From Bugula neritina (taxonomy: Eukaryota > Bryozoa > Gymnolaemata > Cheilostomatida > Bugulidae): a stretch of 60,000 nt of DNA. The notes beneath the pieces are model-generated. The model had not been told where the DNA came from and did no database searches. It was given only the letters and a program-made list of their open reading frames with translations. The DNA lies in NCBI GenBank assembly GCA_964035545.1, contig OZ037772.1, forward strand, positions 8,144,889 to 8,204,888. The letters are read 5' to 3'. Of this stretch, positions 46,601 to 56,707 are shown piece after piece. The translations under genes and the position numbers were made by a program. Numbering within the stretch: the first letter of the stretch is position 1; every line of letters starts with the position of its first letter.

Positions 46601-47624
46601 CTTGCTAAAGTTAGTTTGATACATATACATAGACTCTAATAGCAAATAATCCGCACTATGCTAGAACAGGCAGCTGTATTACTAGCTTATCATTGGTATA
46701 AACATTTCTTTTAGTATTTGATAGTATGACAACTTGAAGTTAGAAAATTGATTCAAACTCACAAATAATTTAAATATGATGACAACACTATATACTCGCA
46801 CTTTTAGTACAAGGCACATAGAATAAACACACATACTTTAACAGCCATAATCTGTTGCGTCTGCTTGTGTTTCATTCTAAACACTTGACCACAGGTTCCA
46901 TGACCTAGTTCTCCTAAATCTTCTAGGTCAGACTGCTCATACTTGGCTTTACCGGCTTCTCCGAGATCCAGTACCCCAGTGAGTTTCATTATTTCTTGGT
47001 ACTTTTCATCGATGGCACTACTGTAAGCATATTATACTAGTGAGTGCATGAGTTTACACAGCACTATTATAGGTATGTTGAATGGTAATCACTAGAAGCA
47101 GCACAAAGTTGGGGGTCATTGAGTGCAGTGTTTGCATAGATGTCCGAATTCCAAACCCCCAACTCCAAACTTGATATCCCTGTACCTAGTGACCACCAAC
47201 ATAGTGCTCCTTTAAGCGATTTTCACATTGTACACCCAGAGTTATTACATTATATTTCGTGAGCATATCATACTCAAATTTAAATGGCACTTTAGTAGGC
47301 ACATGCAATACTAGGAATTATGTATCAATTTCAAGAGTTATTATGAGTACCTATCGGGGACTCTCAGATTAGTTGCTCTGGGATTTACATCAACAGCTCG
47401 CCTTCTGCGAGAATCTGCTGAGAAATTCATAGTAGGTCTACCTGATGCTGGGGGTGTTCCGAAACCTATAAATGCATAATCATTAAATAATGACAACATG
47501 AATACATTATTGGAAGAAATGATCATTTCATTGCAGTTTTTTCTCTTAAAAGCTACTTGGCCATATAATCTTTTTGATTTAAGCAATAAATAGCAATACT
47601 ACTACTAGAAGTAGTACTACTACC

Positions 47625-47669
<45 letters not shown>

Positions 47670-48155
47670 CCTAATGGCAATACTAATATTAATAATGATG
47701 TTCACAGAGTCTTTAGTTCAAACTTATTTTTAAAGGTACTACTGCAACAGTATGAATGTAAAAAATTCAAAGTAAATTTAAAAATACAAAAAGCTAAACA
47801 TTAATCAGAAACTCACAGCCAAAATGAAAACTTTAAAGTGGAATCTAATTTTATTTTTCAAATAAAATTAATTAAATTGAAAGTCAATGACTGAAAGAGA
47901 TACTCTTAGTCTTGATTTTTTTGCTGGTTCCTATCAGTATTAAAGTATTTTTATTATAAATTAAAAAAATTCAATTTTGCCCGACATTTTCGGGATATTA
48001 AGAGCAAATAAATAATGCTTACCACCGAGTACTGGCCGGTTTGAGAGGCGAGTAGAGGAATTGCCCGAATTGGGATCAGTTCTAGAACTACTTTGCATTC
48101 TTAGCTCTAAATTTTTGATCTTATTTGAAAGATCACTTTTTTCTTTATTATCCAT
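43629..48155 (-). CDS. MAP2K7: MKK7-class MAP kinase kinase (JNK activator), nine exons
   Basis: Dual-specificity kinase that phosphorylates JNK in stress signalling. Exons (minus strand): 48155-48023, 47465-47351, 47020-46837, 46430-46311, 46008-45901, 45476-45304, 44940-44850, 44633-44445 and 43709-43629. All phases agree: 1,194 nt, 397 residues against about 419 in human. The kinase core is complete: Gly loop [12 protein letters not shown], Lys144 in MAVK, catalytic loop HRDVKPSN (Asp238), DFG Asp256, and activation-loop Ser266 and Thr270 in [10 protein letters not shown], the two sites activated in MKK7. [20 protein letters not shown] and TDFEVL favour MKK7 over MKK4. The C-terminal DVD-like segment is [19 protein letters not shown]. 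Start chosen at MDNKEK; an in-frame ATG six codons or less upstream is possible. Introns 6 and 7 are tandem arrays carrying copies of their own acceptors. Confidence 0.96.
44621..44848. repeat. 62-bp tandem array forming the whole of MKK7 intron 7
   Basis: The acceptor of exon 8 (plus strand tacctg(t/c)gaata) is at 44631 and recurs at 44693, 44755 and 44817, exactly 62 bp apart. The first ~12 exonic bases (gcagctaactc) are copied too. The units also contain actcagactac(g/a), resembling the exon 7 donor side at 44836-44848. The array therefore covers the intron from donor to acceptor. Confidence 0.95.
44934..45190. repeat. 39-bp tandem array with seven copies of the MKK7 exon 7 acceptor
   Basis: On the plus strand tgtaactac(a)aggaaca starts at 44936, 44975, 45014, 45053, 45092, 45131 and 45170, all 39 bp apart. 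On the minus strand each copy reads as an acceptor followed by the exon 7 start (gtag|ttacatgg or ttacaagg). Only the 44940 junction continues into the kinase. The unit equals 13 codons. An in-frame TAA lies in the unit nearest exon 7. Confidence 0.95.
47091..47222. mobile_element. MITE family B copy in MKK7 intron 2, diverged
   Basis: Begins ctagaagcagcacaaagttg and continues ggggtcattgagtgcagtgt, matching one arm of the 4958-5158 element. The other arm is degraded (gtgaccaccaac, gtgctcctt). Confidence 0.6.
47620..47669. repeat. (AAT)n microsatellite
   Basis: About 16 perfect aat units, preceded by an actactactagaagtagtactac run. It lies in MKK7 intron 1. Confidence 0.95.
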
Positions 48156-49565
48156 AATGTAGAAATACAACGTTTTTTCTAAAAGTGACTAATATTTATT
48201 ATAATTATTACAGCTGGCAGGAAAAATATAATAGAAAAATTAGTGTCTCTGTCGTTGAGTGTGAGTGAACAAATAGTTGGGAGTTCCTCGGCTTGCTAAT
48301 CCGGAAATACAAAGATCTCTAATAGTGGCCTTCTAAGTATGTTTGGGAGCAGTGGCTAAACTGTTTTTAGTCGCAATTTTAGACCTAGTTTAAACACGCA
48401 AAGCTAGTAATTGTACATAATAGGAATAATATTTTCGGCGATTTTATTGAAGGATCCGGTCTATAATAATCGGACCCACTTTTGCCTTTTCAGTGTTGTG
48501 TAGTCTGCGAAATTCACATTGACTAAACGCCAACATCAACATGTTGATGTTATGGTGGCAAGTAAAACTAAAAGTTAGCTGTTAAATGTCAATATGCGCA
48601 TCCAGCTTAACCATTGTTTATTCAGTTTCACAAGAGCGACAACAAATTACCACCGTATATGATTACGAAGCAAACGTAATGTTTTGTTCACAAAAATAGC
48701 TTCTGCAGTCCTTGGGCTTGCAGTTGCCGTTGGCGTTGTTAGACTAATTAAAATTTAGTAGAGTAATTACTAAATTAGTGCAGTTTTACTAATTAGTAAT
48801 TATTGATGTTATTGATAAATTTAATATTGATGTTCATATTGTCTTCAATTTTGCAATCACTATGACACTTATATGATTAGACTATCACTATAACATTTAC
48901 TATAACTATGCAGTAATGACTATGAGTAAAGGTAATACTAATAGACATAGTAATACTTATACTAGTAATACTTATAGTCTAATAGTAATAGTGCACCATC
49001 TTTACCCTTCAGCCTCCATAAAACTAGAAGTAGAAGCAATATCAATATGAATATTATTATTTTATTACACCTTCATCATTTAATTTTATGTAATCATGTT
49101 TCTTTTAAATTTACCAATATAAATATGAATGTTCAAAGTGAATTGTAATCACTTAATACTAATAGTAATAGTTAATAACGAAATTTGATTAGTTGAACCT
49201 AAGCTAGGGCTAATGCCAAATTCATGTTCATAATAACAATAATTACATTAAAGTAAGATTGAAGCATTAATAATATTAATAATTATGGTTATTGAATGTT
49301 TATATGTATGTAGATAATATATGAATACATATGAATATATTCATATTGTTTAAGCTTGATATTATCATTGTGTTTTTCCAGTATGTGAAGGCTATAGGCA
49401 TAGCAAGTCACATTTGATTCTAACAAAAGTATTTCTATTCACGTTAGTAAGTTTTTATTGACTTCAGTCCTGTTACCTCTCTGATTACCTCTGATGAGGT
49501 AGAACGCTCTTGACCATCATATGACGTTAGTAGAGCGCCTCATGTGTGTGACAGTGAGTGCTCCG
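48156..49565. other. Region upstream of MKK7
   Basis: Contains the MKK7 5' UTR and promoter, then AT-rich sequence up to the poly(A) tail of the LINE. No exon recognised on either strand. Confidence 0.55.
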
Positions 49566-49658
49566 TTTTTTTTTTTTTTTTTTTTTTAGTGCTTCCGCAT
49601 TACCGCTGATATTATTCAATTTAGATAGTGATATTTAAAAGGAAAATTGATAGGTAAG

Positions 49659-52445
49659 CTAGGTAAATCCTCTCATGTCGCGTATCGTTCTTGGTAAGAA
49701 ACTTTGGTGGTAACAGCTAGAGCGAGAAGAAATGGAGTTGGGTAAACCTTGGGCTGCTGATCTCGTAGTTACGGACATGAGAGAGCGATTTTCCACAACC
49801 TCATCATAGTCTGATGCAAGTGTACTGTGTGTGGCTTCAGACTGTAGAATACGTGTCAATAGTGTGAGTCTATGATTTTTACGCCTCGTTTGTAATGGTA
49901 GTAGACCCAGTTCGCATCGAGCGTCACTAACACTCTCTCGCCCCTTGAGACCTGATATGAACCTCACAGCACGATTCTGAACCATTTCTATATCATGTAT
50001 GGTGGTTTTTAAATAAGGATCCCAGAGGGTATCTGCATACTCCAACAATGGACGGCAGAGGCTGGTGTAAGCCAAGAGTTTGCCATTTTTTGGAGCATCA
50101 TGGAGAGCAAACTTTATTGCTCCTAGGACTCTGCTAGCTTTTTGTGATTTCAGCACAATGTGTTTGTCAAATTTAAGGTTACTCTGCATGGTCACACCGA
50201 GATACTTGGTCTCTTCAGTCCATTGGACAGGTGTACTCCCAAGCTTATAAGATGGAAGGCCTGTTTGGCGACCAAATGATATAGCATGGCATTTACTTTC
50301 ATTAAAAGGCATCTTCCACTGTTGGGACCAGTTATATACTGCATCGATATTGACCTGGAAGTCTGCAGCATCTGCTTCTGAGTTTACTCTTTGGTACAAC
50401 AGGGTGTCATCTGCATAAAGACTGACACAACAATTGACACAACTTGGTAAATCGTTAATATAGACCAAGAATAGTGTGGGTCCTAGTACAGATCCTTGGG
50501 GGACGCCCGATGTTACTGGGAGCTCAGTTGAGCATGAGCCTTTGATTACAACTCTCTGTTTTCTGTTGGTGATGAAATCTTGAATCCAATTTATAATCTG
50601 TGGGTTAACTTCTGGAATGCGACGTAGTTTCAGTAGTAGTAGGGAATGGGGGACTTTGTCAAATGCTTTTTTAAAGTCTAGAACAATTGCATGTGTGTCT
50701 TGTGATTGGTCGTGCGCTTTGGCAATGTCATGGTATGTTGAGCACAGCTGAGTATCGCATGACATTCCCTTCCGAAAACCATGCTGCCTGTTGTGAAGTA
50801 TATTGTCAAGGGTTGCATTCAGGTAGTGCAGGATTATGTGCTCAAGCATTTTGCACGGAATGCTTGTGAGAGAGATAGGCCTATAATTCTGTGGCGATTC
50901 CTTGCTTCCTCCTTTATGTATTGGGGTTACATTAGCAAGTTTCCACTCTCTTGGTAGTTTTCCAGATTTAAGTGAGGCATGGTATATGTGCTGAAGACAA
51001 GTGGCATTTATTCCAGTATCAACTAATAGGTCTGGTTTTCTTATGCCGTCTGGCCCCGGTGATTTACCATTTGCCAAACCTCTAATAAGTGACTCAAGCC
51101 CCTTGATGGATATGCATATGTTATGAGTATCACTGCTATAATTTGGATATTGTGACACCTGGTGATCTTGGCAGAACTGACTATAAAAATAACTGTTCAA
51201 GATTTCAGCGCATCTCAGTGAGTTGTCAGTTAGTTGATTAGTATCAGGGTCAGTAAGAGACATAGAAATATTATCTTGACCAGTTTTTTGCCTCAGGTGT
51301 TTGAAAAAAGGCTTGGAATTTCCCCTCTCTAATGGTTTACATACCTTCTCAACTACATAGTTCCTCTTCTTGTGACGAAGCAATGTTTTGCAAGATTTTC
51401 GCTCTGTTTTATACTTCTCCAAGAAAAACACATCCCTTGTTTTTTTATACTTAAACCAAGTTTTTCTTTGCTTTTGAGCAAGCTTCTTTGCCTCCTTATC
51501 AAACCAAACAGGCCAGCGAGAGTTTTTTGATTTTAAAACTTTTGTAGGAATGTGATTTTTGCAAGCCTGCGCAAGACCTTCTCTAAAAAGGAGCCACATG
51601 TTGTCCGGGTCTGACATGTCCTCAAGTTTGTTACAGACAGTTTGCATACTGTCTCTGAAACCAGTTATATTTGCATTTTTGTATAGTTTAATTGTTTTCG
51701 GTTGTGTTTTTAAGAGATTTGGTCTATGGCAGGTGAGCACTGCAGTGACGATGTAGTGATCACTGAGACCCGGAGATATTATATCAATATCTGTGACTAA
51801 CGCTGTGTTATTGGTACAGATTAAATCCAGGATATTACCATGAATATGAGTGGGTTGCGTAACAAGTTGTTGCATCCTGTTTTCAAATAACATGGTGAGA
51901 AAGTCCAAGTGTACAGACTTGAATTTTGCACCATATTTTAGTTTTCTGGTTTCCCAGTCTATTTCAGGGAGGTTAAAGTCACCAACAAGAATGATGGAAT
52001 GATGATGGTATTTGTTGGTGATGTGTTCAATGACATTTCTCAAAGCTGCCATGTTTAGCATTGATATGTTTGGTCTATAGTAGCAGCATATTATAATGCT
52101 GTGTTTGATCTGTACTACAACCATTTCTTCGCCCAAAGTGTCGAGTTCAACTTTAGTTGGCTGAAGCGAATTCGCTGCTGCTATAAGGACCCCGCCACCA
52201 TGAATATTACGGTCCCATCTAAATATGGTCTTGCTTTGGCTAGAGAGAATGTCACAGTTGTTTATAGTGTCATCAATATGTGTTTCTACTAAACAAACTA
52301 TATCATATTCAGATGTAATGAATTGAACTTCGGCCGTTTTCCCCTTAACAGACCTGGAGTTTGCCAAAAATAAGGCTAGTGGGCTCTCGCTACACTGTTT
52401 AATGCCGGCGTCAGACGCTTCCATTCCCCCGAGGGTTGCTGACAT
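49659..52445 (-). CDS. LINE ORF2: endonuclease-reverse transcriptase
   Basis: 928 residues, uninterrupted. The N-terminal AP-type endonuclease shows NSRSVKGK, the catalytic Glu in CLVETHI, VGDFNLPEIDW and LSDHY. The central reverse transcriptase shows NYRPISLTSIPCKMLEH, HGFRKGMSCDTQL, LDFKKAFDKVPHS, SGVPQGSVLGPTLFLVYIND and the catalytic LYADDTLLY. The C-terminus ends in the SFLPRTIRD block common in CR1/Jockey-type elements. No RNase H domain was recognised. The ATG at 52445 lies inside ORF1, out of frame with it, so ORF2 translation needs re-initiation or an internal start; a shorter start within ORF2 is possible. Confidence 0.95.
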   Translation of the reverse strand: MSATLGGMEASDAGIKQCSESPLALFLANSRSVKGKTAEVQFITSEYDIVCLVETHIDDTINNCDILSSQSKTIFRWDRNIHGGGVLIAAANSLQPTKVELDTLGEEMVVVQIKHSIIICCYYRPNISMLNMAALRNVIEHITNKYHHHSIILVGDFNLPEIDWETRKLKYGAKFKSVHLDFLTMLFENRMQQLVTQPTHIHGNILDLICTNNTALVTDIDIISPGLSDHYIVTAVLTCHRPNLLKTQPKTIKLYKNANITGFRDSMQTVCNKLEDMSDPDNMWLLFREGLAQACKNHIPTKVLKSKNSRWPVWFDKEAKKLAQKQRKTWFKYKKTRDVFFLEKYKTERKSCKTLLRHKKRNYVVEKVCKPLERGNSKPFFKHLRQKTGQDNISMSLTDPDTNQLTDNSLRCAEILNSYFYSQFCQDHQVSQYPNYSSDTHNICISIKGLESLIRGLANGKSPGPDGIRKPDLLVDTGINATCLQHIYHASLKSGKLPREWKLANVTPIHKGGSKESPQNYRPISLTSIPCKMLEHIILHYLNATLDNILHNRQHGFRKGMSCDTQLCSTYHDIAKAHDQSQDTHAIVLDFKKAFDKVPHSLLLLKLRRIPEVNPQIINWIQDFITNRKQRVVIKGSCSTELPVTSGVPQGSVLGPTLFLVYINDLPSCVNCCVSLYADDTLLYQRVNSEADAADFQVNIDAVYNWSQQWKMPFNESKCHAISFGRQTGLPSYKLGSTPVQWTEETKYLGVTMQSNLKFDKHIVLKSQKASRVLGAIKFALHDAPKNGKLLAYTSLCRPLLEYADTLWDPYLKTTIHDIEMVQNRAVRFISGLKGRESVSDARCELGLLPLQTRRKNHRLTLLTRILQSEATHSTLASDYDEVVENRSLMSVTTRSAAQGLPNSISSRSSCYHQSFLPRTIRDMRGFT

Positions 52446-53350
52446 TCAATTTGCAGATTTCTTATTCTGTATGCAGATCCAGGGTTGTCACTTTTCAGTC
52501 CACGCACACACTCACGGAGGGCGAACTCTTGGTTGCGGATTTCCTTGCTGGCATCTAGCTTGCAGAAGACTTTGTCACCTTTAAGTCCCCAAGAGTTCAC
52601 CCTCTTTATGAAGGCCCATTTAGATTGGATAGTCTCAAAGATAACTTTTATGGGTCTAGCGGTTTCCGCACTCTTTTTTCCGAGTCTTAAGGCTGCATGA
52701 GGTTTGTCGAGGTTTTTGAATCTTTCTTCTCTCATGAATTTTTCGACCTGCTCTAATACCGGTATTTCATCTCCTTCCGGCACACCATATAGAATGGCAT
52801 TACATTTTCTAGCATCTGCCTCACTTATTTCATTACTTTTCTGCATCAACTTCTCAGCATTTCTGTTTACTTCAACAGCCTTATTCATTTGCACTGTACT
52901 TTGCTCAACAAGCTTAGAACATTGATCTTCTAGGGACTTTATGTTCTCATTGTTACTCTTTAGTGTATCAGCATACGTGAGTTGCATGCCTTTAACAGCT
53001 CGGTCAATATCGTTAAGTTTGTTCATTGTTAACAGATTCATTTCTTCCAGCTTTTCTTTTAGTTCTGTAATTGAAGTTTTAGCTTTAGTTTGGTCTTGAG
53101 AGTCTACATTAATTACCAGCTCCGGTATGCATTTGGTGCAGAACCATCTTACTCCTTTCCCTTCTGCGCTAGAGATGAGATTTGCCTCATATTTGGTGAG
53201 GTCCTGACATTGGCTGTGATACCATGCCTCACAGCAATCACAGCGTATCATCACATGACATTTTTGCTCATCAGCCTTCAGGTTGCAATAGGCGCACTTA
53301 TCTTTGCTCTTAGATGGCATTCCTTTATTTATTATATTACTTTTATGCAA
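52376..53350 (-). CDS. LINE ORF1: PHD-finger RNA-binding-type protein
   Basis: 324 residues. An N-terminal zinc finger (C-x2-C ... C-x2-C ... H-x2-C ... C-x2-C, residues ~18-77, beginning CAYCNLKADEQKC and ending WFCTKCIPEL) fits a PHD finger. Next comes a predicted coiled coil of about 80 residues (KLEEMNLLTMNKLNDIDRAV onward), then a C-terminal region with RLGKKSAE and FALRECVRGLK that may bind nucleic acid. PHD fingers are known in ORF1 of CR1-like elements. It overlaps ORF2 by 70 nt. Confidence 0.88.
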   Translation of the reverse strand: MHKSNIINKGMPSKSKDKCAYCNLKADEQKCHVMIRCDCCEAWYHSQCQDLTKYEANLISSAEGKGVRWFCTKCIPELVINVDSQDQTKAKTSITELKEKLEEMNLLTMNKLNDIDRAVKGMQLTYADTLKSNNENIKSLEDQCSKLVEQSTVQMNKAVEVNRNAEKLMQKSNEISEADARKCNAILYGVPEGDEIPVLEQVEKFMREERFKNLDKPHAALRLGKKSAETARPIKVIFETIQSKWAFIKRVNSWGLKGDKVFCKLDASKEIRNQEFALRECVRGLKSDNPGSAYRIRNLQIECQQPSGEWKRLTPALNSVARAH

Positions 53351-53837
53351 CTACTGGTAGTTGTCAATATGATAAGTGATTATCGTTATAAAAAAAAATA
53401 TTAGTATTACATGTACTACCAATACAGTATTACTAATAGTACTACTGCGTTTACTAACTAAAAATATATACTATCAACTAGGCGGCACTAAAAATTTATA
53501 ATGCAGTGATACTGATAGTCAGTCGGAAGTTCAGGTTGAATCTCTTCGATGGGTACTAAATTCTGTGTTGATTACTGACTTACAAAAGACTAGGGTTTGA
53601 GTAAAAATTAATGAGCACACCCCTGCCTCTACTAGTATTACTATAAGCGACCTAATTTTGAAATTACGTTAAATTGTTTGAAAGTTTAAAATTTGGCGTT
53701 CTCCATTACTGTTAATTTACTATTTAGTAGTGGCATCCTAAAAATGACAATGACAATAAGCTATTTTACTACGTAATTGAAAGAATTATTTGCTTCAACT
53801 ATGCAACATTAAATTGATTAAACCTGTTTGCACTTGA
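53351..53837. other. Sequence upstream of LINE ORF1
   Basis: Probably contains the LINE 5' UTR and then host DNA. The boundary is not visible. Includes a short tactac/agtact run at 53405-53450. Confidence 0.4.
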
Positions 53838-54217
53838 AGAATCCCTGACACAATTCACTTATGCAGTATTAAATTATTCTTATAATATATGTAATCGCCG
53901 AGATGGCTTGAAATTTTAAACTTTGAACTTTCAAGCCATATCGGTGATTAGGCTGTGCAGTGCGCCAGCTATAAATAGCACTCAATAGAAGTTAGCTATA
54001 ATTAGTATAACTTTTATAGTAGCGATAAAGTCAAAGCCTACTGGAATGTCATTTCTAAGCGATCTAAAATCCCAAATCATTTCAGCACATACTCCCCCAA
54101 AATTCATTATAAAACAAAATTGTTTCTGCATCCAACATTACAACAGTGTATAGATAAAAACTTATATGTATATACGAATATTTTAATGCTGCATAAGTGA
54201 AGTGTGACAGGGATTCT
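53838..54217. mobile_element. MITE family D, 380 bp, piggyBac-like TTAA flanks
   Basis: Terminal inverted repeats of 36 bp with three mismatches begin agaatccctg at both ends (left 53838, right read inward from 54217). The right flank is TTAA (54218-54221) and the left flank is TTGA, one change from TTAA. The second copy at 35717 has an intact left TTAA. The interior has a further hairpin around gaaattttaaactttgaact / caagcc. No transposase. Confidence 0.8.
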
Positions 54218-54221
54218 TTAA

Positions 54222-56707
54222 AAAGGAATTGCTCTATATGTCTTACTTATTAATTATTTTGTAATAATTAACTTAGAGTTGTCTTACTTATACAAAAACT
54301 TAGCATATAAGTACTATTTTTAGACTGAGTAATGAAACAGAGCAGACCTCTGGCTAGACAGTGGTACAGAGCAATCAACTCATTCTTCTCTAGTAAATTG
54401 TTCAGAGTGCAGGCTACTTGCAGATGGTGTTCCCACAGAGTAGCTAAAGTTTCCACTCCACATGTCTTTAGGAAACAGGCTTTATGTGACAAGACATATG
54501 ATGTGAGACTACTCAAATTATAGCTTCATTTCAAATCGTTATACAGCTTTTGATTTGGAATTTTCAACTGCGTAATTGAAAAATTTGGCTTATTTCAATG
54601 GTTCTCTATCTAAAATATTATACGATAAAATCTCCATGTCAGAAGGTGCTGTACCCTATAGTGCACATTGGTTGAAAATACTAAAATTAAGCTAAGCTTT
54701 TGAGCTTTTAAAACTACTTTCGGTGCTGTTAGAGTTTTTGACAACAGACAGCTGAAAATTGGCCAGAGTTGGTCAAATGTTTAGCCCTTGTTCTTGCAGC
54801 AAGTTTTCAGACAAATTTTTGAAATCATAATATGGTGAGATTTAATGAAAATTCTAACACTTTTAAATGCTGTGGGTGAGGTGCTAAGACTACTGTAGTT
54901 GAATTAAGTTTAAACTTTACTGCAATAATTATTTTACTTTGATTATTATTAGATAAATATAGTTAAATTAATAATTGTAAACTAGTCGGATCTAAGGTTC
55001 AATGCTTACTGTTTGAATTTCTAATAATTGTATGTGATATTTCAATCAACCTTATATAAATTTATTTGATTGATTAAATTAACCAAAGTTAGCTTAAGTC
55101 ATTGACTAACTGACGTTGAAGTTTTTTTCGTTTAATTTACTTGATTTTTGTTTGGAGCATAACTTGACTTGCTGTGATGTCATCTTCAGCTCTGTTTGCC
55201 ATTAGCTAAAAGTTCCTAAACTATTCCTAAAAGTTGACAATTTTGTTAGAAACACATGGTTTGAATTACTGCAATTCATTGGATAAGTTCACTCAACACC
55301 AGAGGTAGCTTGTGTGTGCTGAGGCTACGTAGCATAGTGCCTGAGGCTAAATTGGTTGTGTAGACAACTACTCATGTGGCCAGTGTACTGAGAAACCGTG
55401 CTGATGTGCACAAATCGAAGATGCAAATACTGAAGTACAAAGTCAGACTAAATACTGACTTAGTAGTACTGAAGTATGTTAGCTTCAAAGTGTGCACCTC
55501 CTAAGATGACTTTAACACTGAGTTATGTAACATTATTTACACAGGTTTGAAGTCTTATACATTCTCTTGAGTGGTTTCCTCAGCCCAGCATAAAGTTGTA
55601 AGATGACAAAATGTTGGTAACTCTACAGAAGCTTAGTCTCTTTATTAGTTGCTGTTAGCCAACATTTACTTTCACTATCCATTATACTAACAATTTTCTG
55701 ATATTTGTTTTAGAGTTTAGACCCACAAATATATTTAATTGATTTTAATTAGACCAGTTTACTCATTCTTCTCGAATTTCTATAAGCTTCATAAGTCCTA
55801 CAATAAATCCAGCTGTTTGCGCGGAGGGTTACTGGGAATATTTCTTTCTTAAATATTGGAGGCCATCACTGCAATGTAGAGTGAGAGAAAATAACTCCAA
55901 AATGTCATTAAGAGACTCGTGAAACATATTTCACTAATCAAAATTCAAAGTGAGAGGTTTATGGCATAGTAAACCCACAAGCCTACTTTACATTATTGGC
56001 ACTGGAAAGTTTGCACATTTCTCTTCCTGCTATCAATATTTCTATTACCTTATTATTGTTATAACTTTCATCACTTTAACAATAGCTTACATCATGCCAA
56101 ACTTCCTTAGACTGTGCCCTAACTTTACTAATCTGTGAACTTTCTTTAGACTGGGTACCATAATATTATTCTTTGATTGTGTACCATAGTACTTTGGGTA
56201 ATGTAGCTATTGAGAACTCTGGCCTGTTTTGTATAATTTGATACGCAATTCATGAATTATATTTGTTTACATAAAATACTAAACTGTGAAATACCCGTTA
56301 CTGTAACTACTGTTATACTCATTGTGTAAACTTGGTCTAGTGTAAAGTGTGTTAAACCTTTGATTTGCTAGTGCAATGTCCAAGCATTGATAAGCCAACA
56401 GTGGAATTTTTCTTATCTGAAAGAAAGTAAATATTTCAGGAGTCTAGCTTAAAGGGAGTACCTTGTCTTCATGCCATTTACACGTGGGTACTTGCTACTG
56501 CTTGTCACATGCTCATGAGTTGTTGACAGGGCACCTCTTACTCATAGTAGTTGGGATAGAAGGGCACATGCTCATGTGTTTTTGACAGGACACCTCTTAC
56601 TCATAGTAGTTGGGATACAGGGGCACCTGCTCACCCATGTCATATGGCTAGTGAGTGGATATATATGACAGGATCTTTTCTGAAATATTTCTCATCTTTT
56701 ATTTAGT
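54222..56707. other. Intergenic region upstream of FPGS
   Basis: No coding exon supported. An 82-codon minus ORF at 54268-54516 has no partner exons. The right end holds a two-copy direct repeat (56503-56630) and presumably the FPGS promoter. Confidence 0.5.
56503..56630. repeat. ~67-bp direct duplication upstream of FPGS exon 1
   Basis: cacatgctcatg(a/t)gtt...acctcttactcatagtag occurs twice, about 67 bp apart, and a shorter third piece follows (gggcacctgctcac). It ends about 80 bp before the first exon. Confidence 0.85.

Larger units (their letters stand above)
49566..53350 (-). mobile_element. CR1-like non-LTR retrotransposon, both ORFs intact
   Basis: Element on the minus strand: ORF1 (53350-52376), ORF2 (52445-49659), a 3' UTR of about 70 nt and a pure 23-nt poly(A) tail (T tract at 49566-49588). 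The exact 5' end is not determined; any 5' UTR lies above 53350. No target-site duplication could be matched by eye. Open ORFs and an uninterrupted tail suggest recent insertion. It sits about 1.4 kb upstream of MKK7, on the same strand. Confidence 0.93.

Noticed and set aside
49540-53600. Target-site duplication for the LINE
   Set aside because: The bases beside the poly(A) tail (gacagtgagtgctccg) have no convincing match upstream of ORF1 by eye, so neither the 5' end nor a duplication is claimed.
54268-54516. 82-codon minus-strand ORF with ordinary amino acid composition
   Set aside because: No flanking exons with compatible splice sites, no recognised domain, and the opposite strand is also open. 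Chance ORF is likely.
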